A stretch of DNA of 64,000 nucleotides, from positions 248,001 through 312,000 of the forward strand of contig NZ_JANLNY010000023.1 in assembly GCF_025465995.1 (NCBI RefSeq). The letters run 5' to 3'. The stretch is from Pseudomonas sp. 5P_3.1_Bac2 (GTDB taxonomy: Bacteria > Pseudomonadota > Gammaproteobacteria > Pseudomonadales > Pseudomonadaceae). A model generated the notes under the pieces. It had not been told where the DNA came from. It saw nothing but the letters and a program-made list of their open reading frames with translations, and did not search any database. Positions 32,636 to 44,518 of the stretch are shown one piece after another; within the stretch, counting starts at the first letter, position 1; the number at the start of each line of letters is the position of its first letter. Position numbers and translations under genes: made by a program.

Positions 32636-32699
32636 GCGGGCCTCATTGGCAAAGGGCTGATTACAAAATTAGTCGTACTGCGAATTGGCTGTGCGGCGC

Positions 32700-33679
32700 T
32701 CATGGGTTGACACTCCAACCACCTGCCGGCGCGGCAAAGCGCCAAACGATAGGACGCTTCTCACCATCGGCGCGGCTGTAGCTGCCGTTGTCGACGCCGA
32801 TCCAGGCGCCGTCCTTGTCCACCCACAAGGCTTCGGCCATGCCATAGCTGGGCGGATACACACGTTCAGGGGTCAGTGCCGCCTCGGCGAACGACCAGCA
32901 GTGCTCTACCTGACCGTTGCTTGGGCTGCGGCGACAAATCTGGTGCGCCTGGCGCTCCAGGGTAAACAGCTTGTCGTCATACAGGGCTATGTCGGAAAAG
33001 TCCTTGGGCTGCACGCTGCCGTGCCAGTTGGCCGGCCCGCGTTCATCGCCGCCCTCACTCAGCAGCACGCAGCCACCACTGCAGGCCCAACTGCTTTGCT
33101 CTTTATGCACCACCAACAGGCCTCGCATCATGCGCTCAGCCGCCAGGTACAGGCGCTCGCCACGGGGATCGATGGCCAGGCCTTCCAGCAAGGAGTTGTA
33201 CTTGAGCAGCATGCCGCGCGCCCGGGCTTGGCGGACCAGACTCTGCGGCAGCTTTAACCAGTTGGGCTCGCCCACCACGGGCAGCTGCAGCACCGCCGCA
33301 TGGGACTCGCTGAGCAGGTAGCGGTTACCCGCGGCATCGCAGCTGAGGCCTTCAAAGTCCAGCTCACCGCCACGCGCCATACCCGCCAACCAGCTACGGA
33401 TGCGCAGGCCCCAAGGTAAGCCCATATCAATCGGCGCCGGGGCGACGAAGCTTTCGCTTTCGGCCTGAAACAGATCACCCTGCTCCTTGAGTGCAAACAG
33501 CTGCTGATCGTTGCGATCCGATACCGCCCACAGGGCGTTATCGCACCAAGCCAAGCCCGACAGGTTGCCGCCCGGCATGTCAGCAACCGCCCGTTCTTTA
33601 AGCAACTGCAGCTGCTCCAGCGGCTGCGCACTCACCCAGCTCGACAGCAACAGCAGCCAGGCGCAGGCCCAACGCTGCA

Positions 33680-33680
<1 letters not shown>
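32700..33680 (-). CDS. Esterase-like activity of phytase family protein
   Basis: The 326-residue product has a clear signal peptide (WACAWLLLLSSWVSAQ) and a beta-propeller-like body of the phytase-esterase-like family (LSGLAWCDNALWAVSDRND, LDFEGLSCDAAGNRYLLSES, LEGLAIDPRGERLYLAAER, YGMAEALWVDKDGAWIGVDN). These repeated Asp/Gly-rich segments suggest calcium-binding blades. It is probably periplasmic. Enzymatic activity is unproven in the family. Its ATG overlaps the parE stop as TGATG and it precedes parC, the stable Pseudomonas arrangement (PA4965 position). Confidence 0.87.
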
Positions 33681-35593
<1,913 letters not shown>

Positions 35594-36205
35594 TCAGTTG
35601 AATGCGGAAAAGTCGATATCCTGCCACAGCGAGCGGGGGATACCGGCAAAAGCTAATAAAGTCGGCAGGCGCTGGGCAAAGCCTTGATAACCGTGATCGC
35701 CCCCTGCCTGAATATGCAGCGCCGCGTCACGGTAAAAGCGCTCGGCGTCGCGGTAATCCAAGGTTTCATCGGCGGTTTGCAACCACACCTGATAGGCCGC
35801 AGGATTGCGCATCTGACTCACGTCCAGCTCGGCCAGGGCACTGACATGCTCAGTGGTGAGCTGCCAGGTTTCACCCGTGTAGTGGTTGGTCTGCGTGCCC
35901 AAGTAGCCATCAAACCTTAAATGCGGGCGCACCGCCGGGTTGATCAACACCGCCGCCAGGCCGTGGCGCTCGGCAAGGTAGGTCGCATAGTAGCCACCTA
36001 AGGAGCTGCCGACCAGCAACGGCTGGCCCAGCTCGGCAATCTGCTGCTCAAGCTGGGCAATCGCCTGGCGCGGATGATGGTGCAGCGCCGGCACACGCAG
36101 TTGTTCAGCCAGCCCCAGGCGCGTCATCAGGGCCTGCAATTGGCGGGCCTTGAGCGAGGTGGGTGAGCTGTTAAAGCCGTGGATATAGAGGATAGAGGCA
36201 GTCAT
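35594..36205 (-). CDS. yqiA: YqiA-family alpha/beta hydrolase (esterase)
   Basis: The 203-residue protein is a compact alpha/beta hydrolase with LYIHGFNSSPTSLKARQ at the N-terminus and the nucleophile elbow LLVGSSLGGYYATYLAE. The acid and His are likely in ADETLDY and GGDHGYQGF near the C-terminus. E. coli YqiA has esterase activity towards short acyl and palmitoyl-CoA-type substrates and, as here, sits beside parE and cpdA. The physiological substrate is not known. Confidence 0.93.
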   Translation of the reverse strand: MTASILYIHGFNSSPTSLKARQLQALMTRLGLAEQLRVPALHHHPRQAIAQLEQQIAELGQPLLVGSSLGGYYATYLAERHGLAAVLINPAVRPHLRFDGYLGTQTNHYTGETWQLTTEHVSALAELDVSQMRNPAAYQVWLQTADETLDYRDAERFYRDAALHIQAGGDHGYQGFAQRLPTLLAFAGIPRSLWQDIDFSAFN

Positions 36206-36268
36206 ATGCAGCAGGCTAACCCCTAGCAGGCGCTAGCTGCAACCGCTGCGCCAAGGCGGCCATTGGCC

Positions 36269-37087
36269 TTAGTAGCCTTTGACGCTGTAATCGATTTCAA
36301 ACTCGATGCCACTGACCCGCGATACCCCAGTGTCGATGCGGCCATCGCCATGCAGGCGCAACCAGCGATAACCGGGCGCTGTGCTGTCGACCTGGAAGTC
36401 TTCGCTGCCGGGCATAAATTGCACACAGGTCGAAGGCGAGGCCAACAGCCGTACGTTGCCGCGTGGCTGGTCGATTTCCTGATGCACATGACCCCAGAGC
36501 AGCGCGCGCACCTGATTAAAACGGCTGAGCACAGCAAACAGCGCCTCGGGGTTGCGCAGGCCGATGGGCTCCATCCAGGCACAACCAATCGACACCGGGT
36601 GATGGTGCAGGCAGATCAGATGGTGGCGATCCGGCGCCTCACTTAATGCGCGCTCCAGCACCGCCAGTTGCTGATCACTCAGGTAGCCGGGCACCGCGCC
36701 AGGCACCGAGGAGTCGAGTAGGGTCACGCGCCAGTTGCCAACATCCACCACTGGCTTGAGCAAATCCGTGCCGACACAAGCGGCCTGCATGGCCGGCACT
36801 TCATCATGGTTACCCGGCAGCCAACGCGCCGGGGCTTTGATCGCGGCGGTGAGTTGGCGAAAGCATTGATAGGACGCCTCGCTGCCATCTTGCGACAGGT
36901 CCCCCGTGGCCAGCAGCAGATCAATCTGCGGTTGTTCTTGCTGCACCTGGCTGACCACTTGCTGCAGGCTGTCGTAGGTATCCATGCCGAGCAAACGGTC
37001 GCCTGGCTGTGCAAATAAATGGCTGTCGGAAAGCTGAATCAGCAAAACCGAATCATGGGTGGGGGTTGTACTCGGCACGTCCGACAA
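36269..37087 (-). CDS. cpdA: 3',5'-cyclic-AMP phosphodiesterase CpdA
   Basis: CpdA hydrolyses cAMP and so lowers Vfr activity in Pseudomonas. The 272-residue metallophosphoesterase keeps the full two-metal set: LSDSHLF, TGDLSQDG, LPGNHDE, HHHPV and GHVHQE. It lies downstream of nudF and the DUF1249 gene but is separated from them by about 210 bases. That gap holds a cAMP-receptor-type inverted repeat (37162-37200), which suggests its own cAMP-responsive promoter, as described for PAO1 cpdA. Confidence 0.96.
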   Translation of the reverse strand: MSDVPSTTPTHDSVLLIQLSDSHLFAQPGDRLLGMDTYDSLQQVVSQVQQEQPQIDLLLATGDLSQDGSEASYQCFRQLTAAIKAPARWLPGNHDEVPAMQAACVGTDLLKPVVDVGNWRVTLLDSSVPGAVPGYLSDQQLAVLERALSEAPDRHHLICLHHHPVSIGCAWMEPIGLRNPEALFAVLSRFNQVRALLWGHVHQEIDQPRGNVRLLASPSTCVQFMPGSEDFQVDSTAPGYRWLRLHGDGRIDTGVSRVSGIEFEIDYSVKGY

Positions 37088-37161
37088 GACCTTTATTTGC
37101 TGCGGGTTACAAAAAATTATGGTGGTAGCTCAGGCGGGGGTAAACCTAGGAAAGGGGAATG

Positions 37162-37209
37162 GATCACATTACCTTAGCGGTATTGCCAGGCACTGTGATC
37201 AAGGTCGAG
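37162..37209. promoter_or_regulatory. Candidate Vfr (CRP-type) operator upstream of cpdA
   Basis: GATCACA (37162-37168) and TGTGATC (37194-37200) are exact 7-bp inverted copies 25 bases apart. Each contains a CRP/Vfr half-site; the second continues as TGTGATCAAGGTCGAG, with a partial match to TGTGA-N6-TCACA. No full palindrome with two perfect halves at standard spacing is present. Confidence 0.45.
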
Positions 37210-37296
37210 CCCGCGACACCTTGAGCGTCAAGCTGTGGGCATTTTAGACGATTAGTAAAATTTGGCGCAGGCGCGGGGCAATTTAGCGACGAGCGT

Positions 37297-37737
37297 TTAA
37301 CCCAGCGGGGCCAGCTCGTGACCGCAGGCCAAGGCATGGCTCAGCCACTCGGCGAGAAACAGGTTGAGCTGGGTCTTCTCATCGGGGTGATGCATGTCGG
37401 CATTCGGGTAGGGATACACGCCCCGAAAGCGGCGGGCATGCTGTGCGCTTATCACTTCGGCCATGCGCGCGTCGTGATACACCCGCACCTCCATATGCAG
37501 CGCCGGCAGCCAAGGCATGCGGTACTGCTGACTGACCTGCAAGGTGGTGGTGTAAGGACAGGCCTCGGTGACATTAAGGGTCAACACGCCCTGCAACTGC
37601 TCACCATGACTGGTCGCCACTTGGCGCACCTGCGTGCTGTCGCGCATGCTCGGCAGCAGGCGCAACAGACGCGCATAGTTGGTCTCGCAGGTGGTCTGCA
37701 GCTCGACTAGGTCGACCCGGTAGCGCTCCCGCAGCAT
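37297..37737 (-). CDS. DUF1249 family protein
   Basis: The 146-residue cytoplasmic protein starts MLRERYRVDLVELQTTCE and contains LPALHMEVRVYHDARMAEV and YPNADMHHPDEKTQLNLFL, typical of the DUF1249 (YqiB) family. The function is unknown. The ATG at 37737 is two bases past the nudF stop, so it is translated from the same message; a longer frame to 37785 lies within nudF. The nudF-DUF1249-cpdA-yqiA-parE order is conserved in many gammaproteobacteria (E. coli nudF-yqiB-cpdA-yqiA-parE). Confidence 0.92.
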   Translation of the reverse strand: MLRERYRVDLVELQTTCETNYARLLRLLPSMRDSTQVRQVATSHGEQLQGVLTLNVTEACPYTTTLQVSQQYRMPWLPALHMEVRVYHDARMAEVISAQHARRFRGVYPYPNADMHHPDEKTQLNLFLAEWLSHALACGHELAPLG

Positions 37738-37739
37738 AG

Positions 37740-38354
37740 TCACTGCCAAGCACCACGCAGGGTGTCGCGATTCAGCGCCAGCCACTGCAAGGCAATGATG
37801 CTCGCCGCATTGTCGATGCGCCCATCATTGACCGCCGCCAGCGCTTCACTCAGCGACCAGACATGCACGCGGATATCCTCGCCCTCTTCCTCCAGGCCAT
37901 ACACACCGCCCGCGCCTTGGCTGTCGCAACGGCCGATATACAGGTGCACGCGCTCATCCGAGCCACCTGGCGAGGGGTAATACTGAGTCACCGGCCACAG
38001 CGCGCTGAGGCTCAGGTTGGCCTCTTCTTCAGCTTCGCGCAGGGCCACCTGCTCAGGCTCTTCATCTTTATCGATCAAACCGGCGACCAGCTCCAGCAGC
38101 CAAGGATTGCGGCTCTTGTCGTAAGCGCCGACACGAAACTGCTCGATCAGCACCACCCGGTCCTGCTGCGGATCATAGGGCAGCACGCACACGGCATCGT
38201 GGCGCACAAACAGCTCACGGCTAAGCTCTGGGCCCATGCCGCCAGCAAACTGTTCATGGCGCAGTTTCAGGCGGTCGACCCGGTAAAAACCTTTAAAGCA
38301 GGTTTCCCGCTCGACTAACTCGACCTGCTGTGGAGTGTTGCTATTTACCGTCAT
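37740..38354 (-). CDS. nudF: ADP-ribose pyrophosphatase NudF
   Basis: NudF splits ADP-ribose and related ADP-sugars to AMP and a sugar phosphate. The 204-residue protein has a complete Nudix box, G-x5-E-x7-REAEEE-A-N-L, starting at GLIDKDEEP near residue 92, and the preceding WLLELVAG segment of the ADP-ribose-specific subfamily. It is the first gene of the minus-strand series running to parC and is divergent from the lipoprotein gene at 38576 with about 220 bases between; I saw no firm promoter match in that gap. Confidence 0.95.
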   Translation of the reverse strand: MTVNSNTPQQVELVERETCFKGFYRVDRLKLRHEQFAGGMGPELSRELFVRHDAVCVLPYDPQQDRVVLIEQFRVGAYDKSRNPWLLELVAGLIDKDEEPEQVALREAEEEANLSLSALWPVTQYYPSPGGSDERVHLYIGRCDSQGAGGVYGLEEEGEDIRVHVWSLSEALAAVNDGRIDNAASIIALQWLALNRDTLRGAWQ

Positions 38355-38575
38355 AACGTCCTCAACCTATCGCACACACCAACTGGCGTTGGCCGCATCC
38401 TAACGCGCCCGCAGTGCGCCTCACAGTGCCAGGCACCCTCTAGCGTAGCGGAAAGTTGCTGCTAGCCGCTGGCTACGCCTACTCTATTAATACCTAGCCC
38501 ATTCCACGGCGAACTGGTGCTGTATTGAACAGTCGAACCAAAACCCGATTTATCCACAGCTTAACAAGGATGCAC

Positions 38576-39328
38576 ATGCCGCTCGTTAGAATCGCCACCC
38601 TGGCCTGTATTGCTCTGTTCCTGGCCGCCTGCCAGAGCGGCATAAACCTCGGCCAAGACACTGGCCTGAAAGCCAACCGCGATGCCTCTGAAGAAGTCAA
38701 AGCCGGCTGCCAGAGCGATGATTGCCCACTGGTCAATATCGACACCCTGCACTTCCCGGCCGAGCCCCAGCTGGACGCCATCATCGAACAGCGTCTGCTG
38801 CAAATGACCAAGGTTTCTGACGACCAGCCCGTGGCGCCGACCCTCGCCGCCTACCGCACCGAGTTCCTGCGCACGGCGCCAGAGCGCTACGGCACTTACC
38901 TGCAAGCTAAGGTGCGCGAGCAGCATGACGACTTGGTGATCATCGAGCTGGCCAGTTACCTCAACACCGGCGGCGCCCATGGCATGCCTGGCCGTGGCTT
39001 TATCAATTACTCGCTGAGCCAGCACCGCGAGCTGAGCCTCAACGACATGCTCCTGCCCGGCGCACAGCCGGCCTTTTGGCGCGCGGCGGCAGTGGCGCAC
39101 AACAGCTGGCTGATCAAGACCCAGCTGGACCGCGATCCGGAGTTCTTGAAAACCTGGCCCTTTGTCGAGTCGCCCCACGTCGCCCTGACCACCGCCGGCG
39201 CAGTGGTGAAGTACGACGTGTATGCCATTGCCCCCTACTCCATGGGCCATATCGAGCTGACCATTCCTTACAACCGCTTGAGTGGCATCCTTAAGCCAGA
39301 GCTGTTTCCCGCTGCGCTAGACGACTAA
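38576..39328 (+). CDS. DUF3298/RsiV-like lipoprotein
   Basis: The 250-residue product has a lipoprotein signal (LACIALFLAAC) and a mature domain with LNTGGAHGMPGRGFINYSL and ELSLNDMLLPG, like the DUF3298 (RsiV C-terminal) fold. It ends with YAIAPYSMGHIELTIPYNRL. The role is unknown; relatives bind lysozyme or sit in cell-envelope stress systems, which cannot be claimed here. The ATG at 38576 has AAGGA five bases ahead; a second ATG lies two codons earlier. Its last 38 bases overlap the convergent cytX gene. Confidence 0.85.
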   Translation: MPLVRIATLACIALFLAACQSGINLGQDTGLKANRDASEEVKAGCQSDDCPLVNIDTLHFPAEPQLDAIIEQRLLQMTKVSDDQPVAPTLAAYRTEFLRTAPERYGTYLQAKVREQHDDLVIIELASYLNTGGAHGMPGRGFINYSLSQHRELSLNDMLLPGAQPAFWRAAAVAHNSWLIKTQLDRDPEFLKTWPFVESPHVALTTAGAVVKYDVYAIAPYSMGHIELTIPYNRLSGILKPELFPAALDD

Positions 39329-40577
39329 ACCCGGCATACAGCAACCCTGCGGCGAACAACGCCGGCAGGGTTGCGCCATAGGCCCAAGCGCTATGGGCTA
39401 AGCCGTGATACAGGGCAATCCCCACCAACCACGCCAGCAGAGCCGGCCAATGCAGAGTACGGGCCGGGCTCAGGTTTTGCCGTTTGCGCACCACGAAATG
39501 ATCCATCAACACCACGCCGAACAGCGGCGCAAACACTGAGCCGATCAGCAGCAGGAAGTTTTCATACTGGGCCAACGGCGCCAGCCAGGCGATCAGGGTG
39601 CACAGCACGCCAATGGCCAAAGCCAGATGTTCCACCTTGATCGGCAACAAGGTGCCGCTGGAGACCGCCGCCGAGTGAATATCGGCGAAGGCGTTTTCCG
39701 TTTCATCGAGCAAAATCAGCAGCAGCGGCAACCCCATGCCCGCGCCAGCCAAGGCCAATAGCAAGGCGTTTACCTCACCACTGGGGGCGAAGGCCAGGGT
39801 ATAAGCCGCACCCAAGCTCATCAGCCAGATATTGCCGAGTAAAAAACCCAGCGCCGTACCGCCGAATACGCCACGGGCACGCTGACCAAAGCGCGAGTAA
39901 TCGGCGATCAGCGGCAGCCACGACAACGGCATGGCGATGGCGATATCCACGCCACCGGCAAATGCTAGCGAGCCATCTCCGGCGCGGGCCCACAGCGCGG
40001 CCAAGTCGGCCTTATCCAGCAAGTTCCAGGTCAGCCAACTACAGGCCGCCAACAGCAGCCAGATGCCCCATTTGCGCAAAACCTTGCGGATAAAAGCCAA
40101 CGGCCCACTGACCGCCAACAACGTCGCCAGGGCGCCGAACAACAGCGTCCACAACAGCGGATTGGCCAGCCAACTGTCCGCCCCCCAAGCCCCCGCACCG
40201 AGCACGCTGGCGGCATCGCGCATGATGATGATTTCAAAGGAGCCCCAACCGACCAGCTGCAACAGGTTGAGCACCGCCGGCAAACTGGCGCCACGGCGGC
40301 CCAAGGTCAGCTTGAGCGAGGCCATCGCGGCCAGGCCGGTGTCGCTGCCGGTAACGCCCACCGCCGCCAGCAACAGCACGCCGAGCAGCGTGCCTAGGGC
40401 AATCGCCGCCAACGCGCCAGCCAAGCCCAAACCGGGCGCCAGCAACGCACCGGTTTGCACCACCATCAGGCCCACGCCCAGGGAAAACCACAAAGCAAAC
40501 AGATCCGTAGCGGCCAGCACTCGCTGACTAGCGGGCACCGCAATATCGGGAGAGTAATGACTGACGGAACTACTCAA
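39291..40577 (-). CDS. cytX: Putative hydroxymethylpyrimidine transporter CytX
   Basis: The 428-residue protein has about 12 membrane helices and belongs to the nucleobase:cation symporter-1 family (DLFALWFSLGVGLMVVQTG, SWLPLIADYSRFGQRA). CytX members are linked by regulation to thiamine synthesis and thought to import the pyrimidine precursor HMP. It follows thiC by 87 bases on the same strand with only a hairpin between. Read-through from the TPP-controlled thiC transcript is therefore likely; I see no second riboswitch. Its 3' end overlaps the convergent lipoprotein gene by 38 bases. Confidence 0.88.
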   Translation of the reverse strand: MSSSVSHYSPDIAVPASQRVLAATDLFALWFSLGVGLMVVQTGALLAPGLGLAGALAAIALGTLLGVLLLAAVGVTGSDTGLAAMASLKLTLGRRGASLPAVLNLLQLVGWGSFEIIIMRDAASVLGAGAWGADSWLANPLLWTLLFGALATLLAVSGPLAFIRKVLRKWGIWLLLAACSWLTWNLLDKADLAALWARAGDGSLAFAGGVDIAIAMPLSWLPLIADYSRFGQRARGVFGGTALGFLLGNIWLMSLGAAYTLAFAPSGEVNALLLALAGAGMGLPLLLILLDETENAFADIHSAAVSSGTLLPIKVEHLALAIGVLCTLIAWLAPLAQYENFLLLIGSVFAPLFGVVLMDHFVVRKRQNLSPARTLHWPALLAWLVGIALYHGLAHSAWAYGATLPALFAAGLLYAGFSRLAQRETALA

Positions 40578-40629
40578 GTTGGCACCTCATACACGCAAGA
40601 TTGGCAGAGTTGTTATTAGTTGTGAGCAA

Positions 40630-40657
40630 GCCGCGCTGGGGCTTAAACCAGCGCGGC
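40630..40657 (-). terminator. Hairpin between thiC and cytX
   Basis: GCCGCGCTGG (40630-40639) and CCAGCGCGGC (40648-40657) form a perfect 10-bp stem with an eight-base loop directly after thiC. No T-run follows on the minus strand, so it may reduce rather than end transcription into cytX. Confidence 0.55.
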
Positions 40658-40664
40658 GCAAGGC

Positions 40665-42740
<2,076 letters not shown>

Positions 42741-42752
42741 AAGAACTCGAGC

Positions 42753-42782
42753 AGTCTAAACAAGTACTTTGCAGAACACCAA
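42753..42782 (-). promoter_or_regulatory. Candidate thiC promoter
   Basis: On the minus strand TTGGTG (42782-42777) and TAGACT (42758-42753) are spaced 18 bases. Transcription would begin a few bases ahead of the riboswitch, which is what a leader riboswitch needs. The -35 match is partial. Confidence 0.45.
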
Positions 42783-42904
42783 GTTTGGCTGAGATAAATC
42801 CAGACTTAGCGGTCAGCACGCGACTAAAGGTAAGCAAAAGCACGACTGTTGCACGCAAACAACATAGCTTGCTGAAAACCGCACAAGTGCCAGCATAACT
42901 ATTC

Positions 42905-42933
42905 TTGACCCTCCCCCCGCTGGCCCTTAGCCT
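42905..42933 (+). promoter_or_regulatory. Candidate tolC-family gene promoter
   Basis: TTGACC (42905-42910), 17 bases, then TAGCCT (42928-42933), about 33 bases before the ATG. The -10 box is weak. Apart from this and the thiC leader, the 417-base gap between thiC and this gene shows nothing else that I can support. Confidence 0.35.
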
Positions 42934-42965
42934 TGGCGATCACCGTCCACACCTAGGATCACTCC

Positions 42966-44405
42966 ATGTTGCGCAGACTCTCACTGGCCTTGGCTGTCGC
43001 TGCCGCGACCAGTTCGTTAGCCTGGGCTGAACCAGCCCCGCTGTCGAACAAGAACGACCTGATCACCGTTTACCAAGAAGCCGCTGCCAACAACGCCGAC
43101 CTAGCCGCCGCCCGCGCCGACTATCGCGCACGCAGTGAAGCGGTGCCGCAAGCCCGCGCCGGCCTGCTGCCATTTTTATCCGCTGGTGCCGAACTGGGCA
43201 GCACCCGCACCCAGCTCGACTCGCCTTCCGCCACCTCCACTCGCAGCGGCACGGTGTATCAGGCCAACCTCAGCCAGCCACTGTTTCGCATTGATCGCTG
43301 GTTCCAACTGCAAGCCGCTGAAGCGGTCAATGAGCAGGCCGCACTGGAGCTGTCGGCCAACGAGCAAAACCTGATTCTGCAAAGCGCCGAAGCTTATTTC
43401 ACGGTGCTGCGCGCGCAGGACAACTTAGCGGCGACCAAGGCTGAAGAAGCGGCCTTCAAACGGCAGATGGATCAGGCCAACGAGCGCTTTGACGTTGGCC
43501 TATCGGACAAAACCGATGTACTGGAAGCCCAGGCCGGCTTCGACACCGCCCGCGCCAACCGGATTATCGCCGAGCGCCAGGTGCAGGACGCCTTCGAGGC
43601 CCTGATCGCCCTGACCAACCGCGACTTCAACTCGCTGCAAGGCATCGTCCACAGCCTGCCGGTGCTCGCGCCCACGCCGAACGACGCCAAAGCCTGGGTC
43701 GATACCGCCTCGGCGCAGAACCTCAATCTGCTGGCCAGCAACTTCGCGGTCAGCGCCGCCGAAGAAACCCTGCGCCAACGCAAGGCCGGCCATGCACCGA
43801 CGTTGGACGCGGTGGCGAGCTTTAAAAAGGGCGATAACGACAACCTCGGCTTCACCAACAGCGCCGGCAGCCCCGTGCACTACAGCGGTGATGTGGAGCA
43901 AAGCTCGATTGGCCTGCAGTTGAATATCCCGCTGTACAGCGGCGGCCTGACCAGCAGCCAGGTGCGCGAGTCGTACCAGCGCTTGGATCAGTCCGAGCAA
44001 CTGCGCGAAAGCCTGCGCCGTCAAGTGGTGCAGAACACCCGCAACCTGCATCGCGCGGTGAATACCGACGTGGAAACCGTGCAGGCGCGTAAACAATCGA
44101 TTATTTCCAACCAGAGCGCCCTGGAAGCCACCGAGATTGGCTATCAGGTCGGCACACGCAATATCGTCGATGTGCTGGATGCCCAGCGTCAGCTGTACAG
44201 TTCGGTGCGCAACTACAACAACGCGCGCTACGACTACATCCTCAACAACCTGCGCTTAAAGCAAGCCGCTGGCACCTTAAGCCCGGATGATTTGAATGCG
44301 CTGGAGCAGTACCTGAAGGCCGATTACAACCCGGACAAAGACTTCCTACCACCGGACCTGGCCAAAGCCGCCGAAGCTCAGCTGCGCAGCAAAACAACCT
44401 ATTAA
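42966..44405 (+). CDS. tolC: TolC-family outer-membrane channel protein
   Basis: The 479-residue protein has a signal peptide (ALAVAAATSSLAWA) and two outer-membrane efflux repeats. Typical TolC segments are LFRIDRWFQLQAAEAVNEQAA-like, ANERFDVGLSDKTDVLEAQAGF (starting near residue 175), LNIPLYSGGLTSSQVRES and GYQVGTRNIVDVLDAQRQLY. It should form a trimeric channel through the outer membrane for type I secretion or efflux. In PAO1 it matches PA4974 by position. AGGA precedes the ATG. No inner-membrane or adaptor partner is nearby, so the gene works as a stand-alone channel. Confidence 0.9.
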   Translation: MLRRLSLALAVAAATSSLAWAEPAPLSNKNDLITVYQEAAANNADLAAARADYRARSEAVPQARAGLLPFLSAGAELGSTRTQLDSPSATSTRSGTVYQANLSQPLFRIDRWFQLQAAEAVNEQAALELSANEQNLILQSAEAYFTVLRAQDNLAATKAEEAAFKRQMDQANERFDVGLSDKTDVLEAQAGFDTARANRIIAERQVQDAFEALIALTNRDFNSLQGIVHSLPVLAPTPNDAKAWVDTASAQNLNLLASNFAVSAAEETLRQRKAGHAPTLDAVASFKKGDNDNLGFTNSAGSPVHYSGDVEQSSIGLQLNIPLYSGGLTSSQVRESYQRLDQSEQLRESLRRQVVQNTRNLHRAVNTDVETVQARKQSIISNQSALEATEIGYQVGTRNIVDVLDAQRQLYSSVRNYNNARYDYILNNLRLKQAAGTLSPDDLNALEQYLKADYNPDKDFLPPDLAKAAEAQLRSKTTY

Positions 44406-44432
44406 CTGGCGCTACGCTGCCACCCTCGGTGC

Positions 44433-44465
44433 GTTACGCCGCTGCGCGGCTAACACAGCCTACGC
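44433..44465. repeat. Palindromic intergenic repeat, copy 2
   Basis: GTTACGCCGC, loop TGC, then GCGGCTAAC with one bulged C, followed by ACAGCCTACGC. It matches copy 1 at 14059-14093 in stem, bulge and the trailing CTACGC. It lies between the stops of convergent genes. Confidence 0.55.
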
Positions 44466-44480
44466 AGCACCATCCCGTAA

Positions 44481-44509
44481 GGTGCAATCGCCGCACAGGC
44501 GCTTGCACC
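44481..44509. terminator. Hairpin between the tolC-family gene and waaA
   Basis: GGTGCAATCGCC (44481-44492) pairs with GGCGCTTGCACC (44498-44509) with one mismatch and loop GCACA, between the two convergent stops. No strong T-run is present. Confidence 0.6.
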
Positions 44510-44518
44510 GCTGGTCAA

